NCBI RefSeq assembly: GCF_000154785.2
Contig: NC_015730.1
Coordinates: forward strand, 744,001 to 808,000
Direction of reading: 5' to 3'
DNA length: 64,000 nt
Origin: Roseobacter litoralis Och 149
Lineage (GTDB): Bacteria; Pseudomonadota; Alphaproteobacteria; Rhodobacterales; Rhodobacteraceae
Made by a program: the position numbers and the translations under genes. The notes beneath the pieces were generated by a model that was given only the letters and a program-made list of their open reading frames with translations, was not told where the DNA came from and did no database searches. Each line of letters starts with the position of its first letter. Positions within the stretch are counted from its first letter, which is position 1. Positions 1 to 9,350 of the stretch are shown piece by piece.

Positions 1-36
1 GCAAGAACGCAAAAGCTGATGCAACCGGGATATAAG

Positions 37-1353
37 TTACCTCTCCCCGAAGGCATTTTCCAGCGAGCGGCTAATTGGCTTGAGCAAGTAAGCCAGTACC
101 GTTCTTTCGTCGGTTACGATCTCTGCAGTTGTCGTCATCCCTGATTGCAGGTCCCTTTGCCAAACACCTTCGCCTATCGACGCGTTGTTCAGTGCGACAG
201 TGGCACGAAAGTGTTCTTGGCCAGTATCGACATCCATAACCGAATTGGGTGAGATGCTAATGATTTCGCCTTCTACTTGCCCGTAACGTCTTGGATCGAA
301 TGTGTCGAACTTAAGGGCAACCGGATCGCCGGTTGAAATATGTCCGATATCCGATGGATTCACTTCGATTTCTGCAACAAGGCTTTGCTGGGTCGGAAGG
401 AGTTCAAAAAGGACGTCGCCGACGTTCACGATCTCACCTGGATTTGGAAATCCGATCGCATGTAAAACGCCGTTTGCGGGCGCGCGCAATTTTAATTTAT
501 CGCGTTGTTGTGCAATGACTCTGGCCCGATTATCCGCTGCCTCACGCTGCAATTCTAGTTCAAATAACTTCTCAGTGTATTTTTCCTCCAGAGACAAACG
601 GTTTTGCGCTGTCGAGGATTGTGCCAGACTGACCTCTTTTTGCAGTTGAGAAAGGCGCACATCCACATCCACAAGACGTGCTTGTAATTGGTCCAGGCGG
701 TCTTTTTGTGCATCAAGGTCGCGAGAGGTAGTTAAACCTTTACTGAATAGATCTTCATCTGTTTCAACGGATATCGTTTTGGCGATGACGCGCTTTTCGG
801 CAAGCTCACGTGCACGTTCCAATGTTTCGAGCGTTTCTTGAAGCCGTATCGTCAACTCCTCCTGTGCGCGTTGCTTGCTAGCGAAGAGTCTCAGTTGCGT
901 TTCAGCAAACTCCAATTCGGGATTTGAAAATGAAACCGAGGTCGGGGTGTCTGATGCAACGCCCGCCAGAATAGCCCGAAAATTCCTCGCTTTTGTGTCA
1001 ATTGCAGCAAGCTCTTGATGTATGTCTTGTTCATATTGGTCCAGAGTAGCGGAAGATAGCTCCGCTAAGACTTGCCCGTTTTCTATTTCTTGGCCTTCAT
1101 GAACGTAAACTGAAACGACTGTGCCGCTTTCTGGTGCTTGAATCTGGTGGTATCTCCCCGTGGGAACAAGAGCACCACTTGCGCGCGTCAATTCAGGAAC
1201 GACGGTTGATGCGGCCATCCACAACGACCCGCCAAGAAACCCGACAAGCGTCATAATGAAGAGGCTGGCCAGTTTTGGCCCACGCCTTGCTGCACGCGCG
1301 TCGGATTTTGCAAACACACCCTTTTTGCCTTGCATCAACTTGGTTCTGGTCAT
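37..1353 (-). CDS. HlyD-family type I secretion periplasmic adaptor
   Basis: Membrane fusion protein that would bridge an inner-membrane ABC exporter to an outer-membrane TolC-like channel. A basic N-terminus is followed by one membrane span at about residues 29-50. A lipoyl-like half-motif (IQAPESGTVV, about 71-80) comes next, then a long Glu/Gln/Leu-rich coiled coil at about 150-285, the second lipoyl half (LRAPANGVLHAI) and a beta-barrel C-terminus. Its 438 residues are normal for the family. The start lies 1 base after the stop of the upstream ABC gene, so it is the third gene of a tight operon. No TolC homologue is visible in the window. The call is firm; the cargo is inferred only from the divergent PA14 gene. 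Confidence 0.93.
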   Translation of the reverse strand: MTRTKLMQGKKGVFAKSDARAARRGPKLASLFIMTLVGFLGGSLWMAASTVVPELTRASGALVPTGRYHQIQAPESGTVVSVYVHEGQEIENGQVLAELSSATLDQYEQDIHQELAAIDTKARNFRAILAGVASDTPTSVSFSNPELEFAETQLRLFASKQRAQEELTIRLQETLETLERARELAEKRVIAKTISVETDEDLFSKGLTTSRDLDAQKDRLDQLQARLVDVDVRLSQLQKEVSLAQSSTAQNRLSLEEKYTEKLFELELQREAADNRARVIAQQRDKLKLRAPANGVLHAIGFPNPGEIVNVGDVLFELLPTQQSLVAEIEVNPSDIGHISTGDPVALKFDTFDPRRYGQVEGEIISISPNSVMDVDTGQEHFRATVALNNASIGEGVWQRDLQSGMTTTAEIVTDERTVLAYLLKPISRSLENAFGER

Positions 1354-1354
1354 G

Positions 1355-3445
1355 TCAACTTGCTCCTGTTCGGTTTAGCAAAGCGTTGAATTTCTTCAGG
1401 CCTGCGCTGCCGCGGTCATCGGCTACGACCCTACCGTTTTGCAAATAAAGATAATGGTCGGCCACGCGTGCGATATCTGCGTCCTGAGTTGCAACGATGA
1501 ACGTGCGAGAGCCCTTCAAATCTGCCAAGGTTCGAAGCAAGGCATCGCGATGTTGGGTGTCAAGTCCTGCAAGCGGTTCGTTAAGCATGCAAATCGACCC
1601 GCCTCTGGCAATTGCTCTTGATATACCAAGGGCACGCTGAGTTGATAGCGGCAGCGTGCTGCGAAAAGACTCTGATAGCCTCGTATCCAAGCCATCGGGA
1701 TAGCTGTCGATTTCATCTGACAGATCCATTTGCCTGAGCGCTTCATGGACGTCATCGCGGCTTAAAGACGGGGCAGCCAGCTTGAAGTTCTGGTAAATTG
1801 TGCCGTAAAATAGCTCTGGCTGCGACAGGCAATAGCTGATTGAGCGGCGAAGATCGTCAACTGCGATTTGCCTTAATTCAAGGCCGTCAATCTGGATCAA
1901 ACCTATGCTGGGTTGGTAAAATCCTTGCAGCAGGTTTAACAAAGTTGTCTTCCCGCTGTTACTGGTGCCGCCCAATACAACAAACTCGTTGGCTTCGATA
2001 TCGATTGAAACTTGTGAAAGCACGGGTGCGCTCGCTGAATCGTAGCGATGCGTAACCCCAGAAACGGAAATCTGGCCTTTGAGCGTTTTTTGGTGGTTTT
2101 GCGCCACGCCGCGCACCATTTCTTCAGGTAAGTTCAAGACACGGTCACTTTGTGCTTTGCTGTTCCGGAAAGACACTATTTGAGCAGAGTTCGCATAGAG
2201 AGCCTGTAAGGGCGTCAGCACTTTCCACACTAGAGACAAAACCGCAATCAAGGCACCAAACGACATATTGCCTTGCATAGCGCTCAGCGTACCGAAGGTT
2301 ATTGCGCCCAAGCCAGCGATGGCCATCAGGCTTTGACCCAGGTTCTGTGTGACCAATTGGAGTTGGGAAGCCCGACGCGTTGCACGCGCCGCTTTTCTGC
2401 TCAGCGCGTCGCTTTGTTTGCTCCAATAGTCAATCAGGCCAAGGCGCTGGATCGCTCGTTGATTTTGCGCGGTTTCAAATACGAAACTTTGCAAGGCCGC
2501 TTTGTGTTCTGCGGCACGGGCGTTCAGGGATGTTTGCATAGGAAGCGTAATGCACGCAATCACGGCGAACACGACGATCAGGGCCAGAATCAATAGGGCG
2601 ATCTGCGGCGACAATACATACAAAACAGCCAAAAAAATCAGAGTGAAGGGTAAGTCGAGCACTGCTACGAGGATCTGACCCGTAAAAATATCCCGAAGGC
2701 TTTCAAATTGCCTAAACCTTGCAAGTTGTTGTTCAACGCTGGTTTTTTGAATTTGTGATACGGGTAAGGCGAGTATTTTGCGAAATAGAGCCAAGCCAAG
2801 ACCGAGTTCTGTTTCGCGTCCCATATGAGCTATGGCCCGAGACCTGATGAGGCGAAAGCCCGCGTCCGTTGCCAATAAAATAAATGCAGCCAAAGCGAGG
2901 GATGTAATCAGATCAACTGAACCTGAAGGGATAACACGGTCGTAGATGACCATAATCAACAAGGGTGTCGCGAGGCTTGCCAGATTGGACATGAACGAAG
3001 AAATGACCAGCCATGGCAATAGATTTTTAAAGGTTCCGGTGATCTGACCAAAGCTGTACTGATTTGTGGGTATTCGTTCGCTTTTGAAACGCTCCAAACG
3101 CACCAGACGTCCTGCCACACCGCTTGCTTTGACCCAGTGCGGGTCACTTTCTTCCAATCGACAGATGAGGAGATTTCCTGAACTGGCCTCAAGTATCGCT
3201 TGCATACGGTCTTGATTGTCAACGAATAACGCTGGGCAATCGTCGGCTTGGATCTCGCTTAGTTTGCAACGTTGCGAGGATGTCGGAACGCCAAGGTTCT
3301 CAAATGTGCTCACCATGTCGAAAGGTGTCAGTTGATCTGACATATGCGGTACGGCTTCGAACAACCGATTTGGACTGCTGTGCCATCCTGCTGCTGACAT
3401 GAGTTGGTTCAGCAGGTTGAAGCTGGGAGAGATTGCTTTTTCCAT
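1355..3445 (-). CDS. Type I secretion ABC exporter subunit with degenerate ATPase motifs
   Basis: Exporter half-transporter of 696 residues. It has a non-catalytic C39-peptidase-like N-terminus (about 1-125, no Cys/His pair recognised), a six-helix membrane domain (about 145-425) and a nucleotide-binding domain (about 455-690). Walker A is intact (GGTSNSGKT, about 492-500). The signature is not LSGGQ: the aligned stretch reads LPLSTQRA. The Walker B Asp is replaced by Asn (CMLNEP), keeping the following Glu, and the H-loop His is replaced by Gln (IVATQD). The ATG at 3445 shares one base with the stop of the preceding gene (TGATG); a TTG one codon upstream is also possible. It is the second of two tandem exporter genes, suggesting a heterodimer. 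Family assignment is firm; catalytic competence is doubtful. Confidence 0.88.
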   Translation of the reverse strand: MEKAISPSFNLLNQLMSAAGWHSSPNRLFEAVPHMSDQLTPFDMVSTFENLGVPTSSQRCKLSEIQADDCPALFVDNQDRMQAILEASSGNLLICRLEESDPHWVKASGVAGRLVRLERFKSERIPTNQYSFGQITGTFKNLLPWLVISSFMSNLASLATPLLIMVIYDRVIPSGSVDLITSLALAAFILLATDAGFRLIRSRAIAHMGRETELGLGLALFRKILALPVSQIQKTSVEQQLARFRQFESLRDIFTGQILVAVLDLPFTLIFLAVLYVLSPQIALLILALIVVFAVIACITLPMQTSLNARAAEHKAALQSFVFETAQNQRAIQRLGLIDYWSKQSDALSRKAARATRRASQLQLVTQNLGQSLMAIAGLGAITFGTLSAMQGNMSFGALIAVLSLVWKVLTPLQALYANSAQIVSFRNSKAQSDRVLNLPEEMVRGVAQNHQKTLKGQISVSGVTHRYDSASAPVLSQVSIDIEANEFVVLGGTSNSGKTTLLNLLQGFYQPSIGLIQIDGLELRQIAVDDLRRSISYCLSQPELFYGTIYQNFKLAAPSLSRDDVHEALRQMDLSDEIDSYPDGLDTRLSESFRSTLPLSTQRALGISRAIARGGSICMLNEPLAGLDTQHRDALLRTLADLKGSRTFIVATQDADIARVADHYLYLQNGRVVADDRGSAGLKKFNALLNRTGAS

Positions 3446-5172
3446 CAAGCGCTCCGTTCTTGAAACGGTCCGGTCATAAACTGCCTCGCTGCCTGAATAT
3501 CGGCATGATTGTCCTCATCCCATTCATTTATGTTTTCGGTCGTCGCATGGTTGAAATCCAGAGACGCCTCTGCGTACTCCAACAGTTTTTGATCCGTACT
3601 CGAAATTATCAGCGTTGTATGTTGGTGGGTGTCTTCAATGAACGACAGGAACCCATCACGCGTTACTTTATCCATCGTTGCTGTAACGTCGTCCAAAATC
3701 AGTATTTTTGGTTCCAGCGCCATTACTCTGACAATAGATATACCTAACAAAGCCGCTTGATTGTTTATCAGCGCCGGACAGTCCTGCATCAGCGTATTGT
3801 ACCCGAGCGGTAGGCGGTGCAGTACTTTGTCGATGCCCAAACGCTCTGAATACTCCAAGGCCTTCGTGATCGTTGCACCGTCGCCAAAAGCAGAGATATT
3901 ATCAAGGACCGTACCAGCAAAAACAACCGGTTGCTGGTCTGCATAACCAATTCCTTTGTTGCCTCTTGCATGGAACATTTCATGCGCAGGCCGACCGTCA
4001 ATGAGTACTCGCCCCTCTGACGGTATGATCTCACCCAATACGAGCTTCATAAGCGTCGATTTGCCCGAGCCCGTTTTTCCCAGCAAGGCCAGATTTTGAT
4101 TGGGTAGGATTTCAGTGTTCACACCGCGGAAAAGATATTCATCCCGTGCTGGGTGTCTCATCGCGACGTTTTCAAAGCGAATTCCACCCTCAAGCGATGT
4201 TTGCTGCCCAGTTGCGACCTGACGGGATGGTAGTGCGAATGTTTCGTCAAGCTTTGAGCGTGACGAGGACAGATTTTCCGCCTGAACCCAAAGATTTAGC
4301 GTTTTTAACATCGGCTGTACGGTGCGCCCGTTCAGAAGCATGCAGGCCGCAAGCTCAGCGATGCCCAAGCTGCCGCTAATGATCAGGTAACCTCCAAACA
4401 AACCCATTGCTGCAACCGCCATTTGGGAGAACAATGCGCCAAACGATTGTGAAAAGCCGGAAAATTTGATGACCCGTTGGCTGATGTCGACTGTCTGATC
4501 CTGAAGCAGTTCATATCGCCGCTTAATCTGCGCCTCCATCGCGTTTGCCTTAAGCGTTTTGATTTGTGACATTACTTCAACGAGGAAGGAGTATCTTCTG
4601 TCGTCAAGCTTCTTGCGCTCTTCAAATACCGATGACTGAGCACGTTTAAGCGCGGTTTTGAACACCATCAACAGTGCAATGCTGACCAACGGAACAAGCA
4701 CAAGCCAGCCGCCGATCAAGCCGATCATGACGACAAAAAGCGCGGCAAAAGGCAGGTCGATCGCCAGAATGCGACCCTGACCTGAGTAATAAGACCTCAG
4801 TTGCGATATCGCACCAAAATGATCCAGATGTACGGCTGGGGTTACTTTGGTGAACGCTTCTGGTTCAGCATTAAGCGTGGATTGAGTGAAACGGGTTGTC
4901 AGCGTCTGATCGAAAGCCTCGCCGAGGTTACTCAGCAAGACGATGCGCGCCCATTTCAAAGAAAATTCCAGTATTGCTACCAAGCACATCCCAAAAAACA
5001 GAACAAATAGCGTTTCGGTTGCTTGAAATGGAATAACCCGGTCAAAGATCTGTAGCACAACCAAGGGCAACGCGAGAGCAAGCAGGTTCAAAGCCATTGT
5101 CGCCGATAGGACGGCTGTTCCCAGTCTTGGTCGCATCTGCTGCGTTGTAGTTATCTTTTCTTTTCCGGTCAT
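3445..5172 (-). CDS. Type I secretion ABC exporter subunit, no C39-like domain
   Basis: First gene of the secretion operon, 575 residues: a membrane domain (about 15-300) and a nucleotide-binding domain (about 330-545). Walker A is canonical (GKTGSGKST, about 365-373). The signature reads LINNQ (about 468-472) instead of LSGGQ, the catalytic Glu after Walker B is Asp (LILDDVT, about 491-497), and no His is seen at the H-loop (LIISSTD). Paired with the next gene, both composite ATP sites would have altered motifs. It belongs to the PrtD/LapB-type export ABC family. It is divergent from the PA14 protein gene across about 175 bases that presumably hold both promoters. Confidence 0.88.
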   Translation of the reverse strand: MTGKEKITTTQQMRPRLGTAVLSATMALNLLALALPLVVLQIFDRVIPFQATETLFVLFFGMCLVAILEFSLKWARIVLLSNLGEAFDQTLTTRFTQSTLNAEPEAFTKVTPAVHLDHFGAISQLRSYYSGQGRILAIDLPFAALFVVMIGLIGGWLVLVPLVSIALLMVFKTALKRAQSSVFEERKKLDDRRYSFLVEVMSQIKTLKANAMEAQIKRRYELLQDQTVDISQRVIKFSGFSQSFGALFSQMAVAAMGLFGGYLIISGSLGIAELAACMLLNGRTVQPMLKTLNLWVQAENLSSSRSKLDETFALPSRQVATGQQTSLEGGIRFENVAMRHPARDEYLFRGVNTEILPNQNLALLGKTGSGKSTLMKLVLGEIIPSEGRVLIDGRPAHEMFHARGNKGIGYADQQPVVFAGTVLDNISAFGDGATITKALEYSERLGIDKVLHRLPLGYNTLMQDCPALINNQAALLGISIVRVMALEPKILILDDVTATMDKVTRDGFLSFIEDTHQHTTLIISSTDQKLLEYAEASLDFNHATTENINEWDEDNHADIQAARQFMTGPFQERSA

Positions 5173-5346
5173 ACGAACTCACCCTTTTCGAAGTCACTTG
5201 GTAAAGCCCGTGCGTTTACGAACTGCTTAAGGTCTCACATTAGACGCCAGAAAAATCGGTTAAATTTGAACAGTATTGGAACAGCACGTTAAGGAAATTT
5301 TTGCGTTTTTACCGAATTTTGGTCCGATCCAACCGGGGGAAATGCC

Positions 5347-7920
5347 ATGGCTGAAAACGAGTTCGAAGAAGAGGTCGCAACCGCGCCACAAACAGATGCG
5401 GAAGACCTCAAAAAGAAGATCGCTGAACAGTCGCTGAAATCGGCAGAGCAGGTGCAGGATGATCCGGCGCGCAGCTCACTGCATTATGGCAAAGATGAAG
5501 AGCCTGAACAGGCATCCGAAGGGTCGCTCGACGGTGCCGGGACCTTCATTGCTGACCCAGAGGCCGCGGATAACACAGATGCGTCTGAGAATGAACCGGA
5601 AACTGAAACCACGTCCGCTGCAGAGGCAAATTCAACCGGGCAAGACGCTGGTACAATATCGCAGACCGGGGGATTTCAGACGAACTCGGAGGCTGCGCCT
5701 CGTTCAGGGGGCGGCCGTTCTGCGGCCGATGATACAAAACTGGATTTGACGCAGATGGAGCCTGCTGCCAAGCAAGCCCCGGTGTCCGATCAAGAAGAGC
5801 AGGTGGCCCCGGACACGAACCATCGTCAGGCCGCACCCGACGATGAAACAAACGCAGAAAATTCTCAAAACAGCGGTGTTGAGAATTCGGCGCCTACAGC
5901 GGTCCAACTGTCGAATGGGGCAATCGCCGAAAATGTTGATGGGGCAGTTCTGGGCCGGTTAAGCTTCAGCGATCTAGATGCACAGGACACGCATGAGTTC
6001 TCTGTTTCGGATGACCGGTTCGAAATTCTTGACGGTGTCGTCAAACTTAAGGACGGAACAAGCCTTGACACGGATGACGCCACAAATCTGACGCTAGACA
6101 TCACAGTAACGGACAGCGCCGGTAATGCCGTAACCGAACAGTTTTCCGTCGACGTTGTTGATATGCCAGAGGTTAACCTTGGCTCCGGTTTTCATGCAAA
6201 GTACTTCGACGTAGACCAGACCCTGCGCAAACTTGATGATATTGATTGGAACGCAGAGCCAACGCACCATGAACTCGTAGAACAGATTGACTACACAAAT
6301 GGCAGGGGATCGTTTTGGGAGGGCGGTGCCACCGATACCTTCGGTGCGCAGATTACTGGAAACATAGAAGTTGAAGAAGGTGGCACCTTTGATTTTTTCA
6401 TGGGCGGCGATGATGGCGTCGTTCTCTATGTGAATGGCATAGAGGTCATTGAGGACGATGGGTTACATTCTTACAGAACGCGGTCCGGCGAGGTTGAGCT
6501 GGAGCCCGGCACACATGTAATCGAGATTAGGTATTTTGAGAATTACGGCCATGCCGGTCTAAAGCTTGAGTGGGAAGGTCCGGGAATTGACGGACGAGAG
6601 CTGGTCACCACGCCGCCCATTGATGACCTGCAAACGGTGAATGGTATGCCTCTCCATGTACACGTGGATATTGAGCAAGGCGACGAAAATGCATCGCACA
6701 CAATAGAAGGATTGCCGCCGGGCAGTATGGTTCAGCTTGGCGATCAACTCGTTGAGGTCGGCGAAACGGGGGCAGTCGATATTTCTGGCAGAGATGTTTC
6801 CGTCGTTCAAGTTACGCCACCAATTGACTTTGCCGGTGAGGTTTCTGCGGTAGTCAAAACGACTGTCACGCTTGAGGATGGTAATACTGCGACGAGCCAG
6901 ACACCTCTGAACTTTGAAGTGAATACTATCGACATTCCTACGCCTGAGCTTGAAGTTCAAACCGGTTTCAAAGCCAGCTATTTCGACGTTGGTCACAGTC
7001 TGAGCGCCTTGGATCAAATTGATTGGTCAGGCACGCCGACGCATGAAGAAGTTGTTGGTGAAATAGACTACGAAAACGGATCAGGGTCGTTCTGGGAGGG
7101 CGGCGCCAAGGATACATTCGGCGCAAGAATTACCGGCGATGTCACCGTTGAAGAAGGCGGGGTGTACAACTTTTACCTCGGTGGCGACGATGGCGTCGTG
7201 CTCTTTGTAAATGGTGAAGAAGTGGTTGAAAATGACGGGCTGCACTCGTTTCGAACGCGAACGGGCGAGATTGAGCTTGAACCCGGCACGCATGAAATCG
7301 AAATCCGTTACTTTGAAAACCATGGCGTCGCAGGTCTGAAACTGGAATGGGACGGCCCCGGAACGGACGGGCGGGAACTGGTTCAGGCGGACAGTGATTT
7401 AATCGCAGATCAGAATGGCGCCATCGACATTCGTCTTGATACATCGGATTTTCTTTCTCACGGGCCTGCGACGCTTTCCGGGATACCCGCAGACACAATT
7501 CTTGTGAGTGGTGATATGACCGCTGTTGCTGATGGCAATGACATCGTACTCGAAGGGTGGAATCTCGATCTGATAGAAGTCATGCCACCGCCCGGTTTTG
7601 AGGGCGAAATTAACGTGGATGTCTCGGTTTCTTTTTTGGCAGTAAACGGTTCAGAAAACGAGGTCAGCACGTCGTTTCAAATCAACGTAGGCAGTGATGA
7701 AGTAGGTTCGCAAACGGATGACGCACAGCAAGACCTTGTTTTGCTTGAGCAAACGGGCGAAGGTGAAACCGCTTCCGGGGGTTGGGCTGATGTAGTGCAC
7801 GACTATGGTCGTGACGGCAACTCTGAAAATGACGATATATTGGACGAAGCTGTCGCGCCTGGACAGGATGCTGAACAGACCTTTGAAGTTACAGAAACTT
7901 ATGAGCGGCAGGATTGGTGA
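5347..7920 (+). CDS. Cadherin-like and double PA14-domain protein, candidate type I secretion cargo
   Basis: 857-residue acidic protein without a Sec signal. Residues 1-180 are Glu/Gln/Asp-rich and low in complexity. About 183-272 is a cadherin-like repeat (AENVDGAVLG, SFSDLDAQDTH, then VTDSAGNAV). Two PA14 modules follow at about 278-420 and 537-680. They are near-duplicates: both carry WEGGA, a DTFGA segment, a GGDDGVVL stretch and an ELEPGTH segment. PA14 domains commonly bind glycans. The rest is a non-repetitive beta-rich tail ending in Trp. No GGxGxD RTX nonapeptides are present, which is unusual for a cargo beside a type I system. The divergent exporter genes suggest it is exported to the surface; that is inference. 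A good purine-rich site (GGGGGAAA) precedes the ATG. Confidence 0.82.
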   Translation: MAENEFEEEVATAPQTDAEDLKKKIAEQSLKSAEQVQDDPARSSLHYGKDEEPEQASEGSLDGAGTFIADPEAADNTDASENEPETETTSAAEANSTGQDAGTISQTGGFQTNSEAAPRSGGGRSAADDTKLDLTQMEPAAKQAPVSDQEEQVAPDTNHRQAAPDDETNAENSQNSGVENSAPTAVQLSNGAIAENVDGAVLGRLSFSDLDAQDTHEFSVSDDRFEILDGVVKLKDGTSLDTDDATNLTLDITVTDSAGNAVTEQFSVDVVDMPEVNLGSGFHAKYFDVDQTLRKLDDIDWNAEPTHHELVEQIDYTNGRGSFWEGGATDTFGAQITGNIEVEEGGTFDFFMGGDDGVVLYVNGIEVIEDDGLHSYRTRSGEVELEPGTHVIEIRYFENYGHAGLKLEWEGPGIDGRELVTTPPIDDLQTVNGMPLHVHVDIEQGDENASHTIEGLPPGSMVQLGDQLVEVGETGAVDISGRDVSVVQVTPPIDFAGEVSAVVKTTVTLEDGNTATSQTPLNFEVNTIDIPTPELEVQTGFKASYFDVGHSLSALDQIDWSGTPTHEEVVGEIDYENGSGSFWEGGAKDTFGARITGDVTVEEGGVYNFYLGGDDGVVLFVNGEEVVENDGLHSFRTRTGEIELEPGTHEIEIRYFENHGVAGLKLEWDGPGTDGRELVQADSDLIADQNGAIDIRLDTSDFLSHGPATLSGIPADTILVSGDMTAVADGNDIVLEGWNLDLIEVMPPPGFEGEINVDVSVSFLAVNGSENEVSTSFQINVGSDEVGSQTDDAQQDLVLLEQTGEGETASGGWADVVHDYGRDGNSENDDILDEAVAPGQDAEQTFEVTETYERQDW

Positions 7921-8212
7921 AAACCTGTTCCTGTGAACGATAAATGCCAAGTGTACAGTGATCGCGTTGATAGACAGATGGCGTGCAAATTAACTGCGAA
8001 CATGCTGTCCAGTTCTTCCTCAGAGGTGGTCGACTGACCTATGCCTGACAATCCACGCACACCAGCAAAGCTGGTATCGCGTGAGAAAAGTGTCTTAGTG
8101 TTCTGGATCCCATTACCATTACCCAAAGTACGGCATGCTCCGACAGAGCTCCACTTGCACCATTATCCAACAGCGCGCAGTATAGACGCGGTGACACCAG
8201 AATGGATGAGCC
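7921..8212. other. Intergenic stretch before the LacI gene
   Basis: About 290 bases with no supportable gene. A short stem-loop (ACCAGC, AAA, GCTGGT) lies at 8061-8075 but has no T-run. This is probably the 3' end of the PA14 transcription unit and the promoter of the regulator. No continuation of the PA14 reading frame, and no RTX coding in other frames, was seen. Confidence 0.5.
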
Positions 8213-9253
8213 TTGCCGAGATCGTCAAAACCAAGACCGCCCGTTACGATGCGGGACGTTGCGAGGGCAGCCGGCGTTTCTCGTATGACCGTGTCGCGCG
8301 CGTTGCGTGATAACAGCCCTGTGTCATCTGAAACACGTCAGCGCATTTTGCAGGTTGTGCGCGATATGAATTATGTGCCCGATCAAATGGCGGGCAGCTT
8401 GACCACGAAACGGTCTGGTTTCGTGGCTGTGTTGGTACCGTCGCTCAATAACTTGCATTTTGCCGAGACGGTGCAGGCTTTGACGGAAGAGCTTGAAAAA
8501 ATTGGTCAGCAAATTTTGCTGGGCTATACCGATTACTCGGTGGAACGTGAAGAGAAGCTTGTCGAGAGCATGATGCGCCGCAGACCAGAAGCAATCGTTT
8601 TATCTTACGACGGTCACTCTGACAGGACCGTTCAGTTGCTCAGCGACTCTAATCTTCCTGTTATTGAATTGTGGGAACGACCAGAAAACCCGATTGGCCA
8701 CACAATAGGGTTTTCCAACTGTGACGCGGCGGCCGAAATGACGCGTGCGCTGATCCAGCGAGGATACCGTAACATCGCGTTCTTAGGGGAAGCAGATGAC
8801 GCCTGGACCCGCGGTGCCGCGCGGCGTCGGGGCTTTTCCGAGGCTATGCAATCCGCGGGACTGTCCGCGCACCGGATTCTGCAGCTGGGAAAACCGCCGC
8901 TTTCGATTCAGGATGGTGCAGTCGCGACGCCGGAACTGCTCAGTCGATATCCGGATGTGGATTGTATCTTTTGCGTCTCGGATGTTCCGGCTTTCGGGGT
9001 GCTGTCTGCGCTGTCCGGACTCCACAAATCAGTGCCGGATGATATTGGCGTTGCAGGTTTTGGCAATTTTGAGGTGTCCCGGTTCTCGAACCCTTCAATT
9101 ACCACCGTAATTGTGGACCCAAGGCGCATAGGTCAGGCGACTGGGACCCTTTTATCTGAGCTTTTTTCCGAAACTGACACAGTAAACACGACCGCGAGAA
9201 CGGTGGCCGTTAAAGCGGAGTTGAGCTTTCGTGGGAGCACAAAATCTCGCTGA
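8213..9253 (+). CDS. LacI-family transcriptional regulator
   Basis: 346-residue regulator with an N-terminal helix-turn-helix and hinge (MRDVARAAGVSRMTVSRAL, about 13-31) and a periplasmic-binding-like sugar-sensing domain. The chosen start is a TTG giving 12 residues before the helix-turn-helix, a usual spacing for the family; an ATG at 8249 would begin directly at it. It lies upstream of, and in the same direction as, the sugar ABC operon, whose leader holds a LacI-type operator. It most likely represses that operon until a sugar or glycoside ligand binds. The ligand cannot be read from the sequence; context points to glucosylglycerate or a related glucoside. Confidence 0.9.
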   Translation: MPRSSKPRPPVTMRDVARAAGVSRMTVSRALRDNSPVSSETRQRILQVVRDMNYVPDQMAGSLTTKRSGFVAVLVPSLNNLHFAETVQALTEELEKIGQQILLGYTDYSVEREEKLVESMMRRRPEAIVLSYDGHSDRTVQLLSDSNLPVIELWERPENPIGHTIGFSNCDAAAEMTRALIQRGYRNIAFLGEADDAWTRGAARRRGFSEAMQSAGLSAHRILQLGKPPLSIQDGAVATPELLSRYPDVDCIFCVSDVPAFGVLSALSGLHKSVPDDIGVAGFGNFEVSRFSNPSITTVIVDPRRIGQATGTLLSELFSETDTVNTTARTVAVKAELSFRGSTKSR

Positions 9254-9290
9254 AAGTCAAAGAAGAGACCTGAAATCTAGCAAAAACTAC

Positions 9291-9310
9291 TTGTGTTACC
9301 GGTCACAATC
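9291..9310. promoter_or_regulatory. Candidate LacI-family operator
   Basis: The core TGTTACC-GGTCACA at 9294-9307 is a near-perfect palindrome with the central CCGG typical of LacI-family operators; one pair deviates. It lies about 45 bases before the ATP-binding-subunit start and just downstream of the regulator gene. The site is seen directly. Its assignment to the neighbouring regulator is inference. Confidence 0.6.
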
Positions 9311-9350
9311 AATACGGTGGCCTGCAAATGTGACATGGGATGCGGGCTGA

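Noticed and set aside
7921..8212. Frameshifted RTX continuation of the PA14 protein
   Set aside because: No GGxGxD-like coding was found in any forward frame after the stop codon.
8041..8310. 89-codon plus-strand frame before the LacI gene
   Set aside because: It runs into the LacI helix-turn-helix region in another frame and has no domain or ribosome site.
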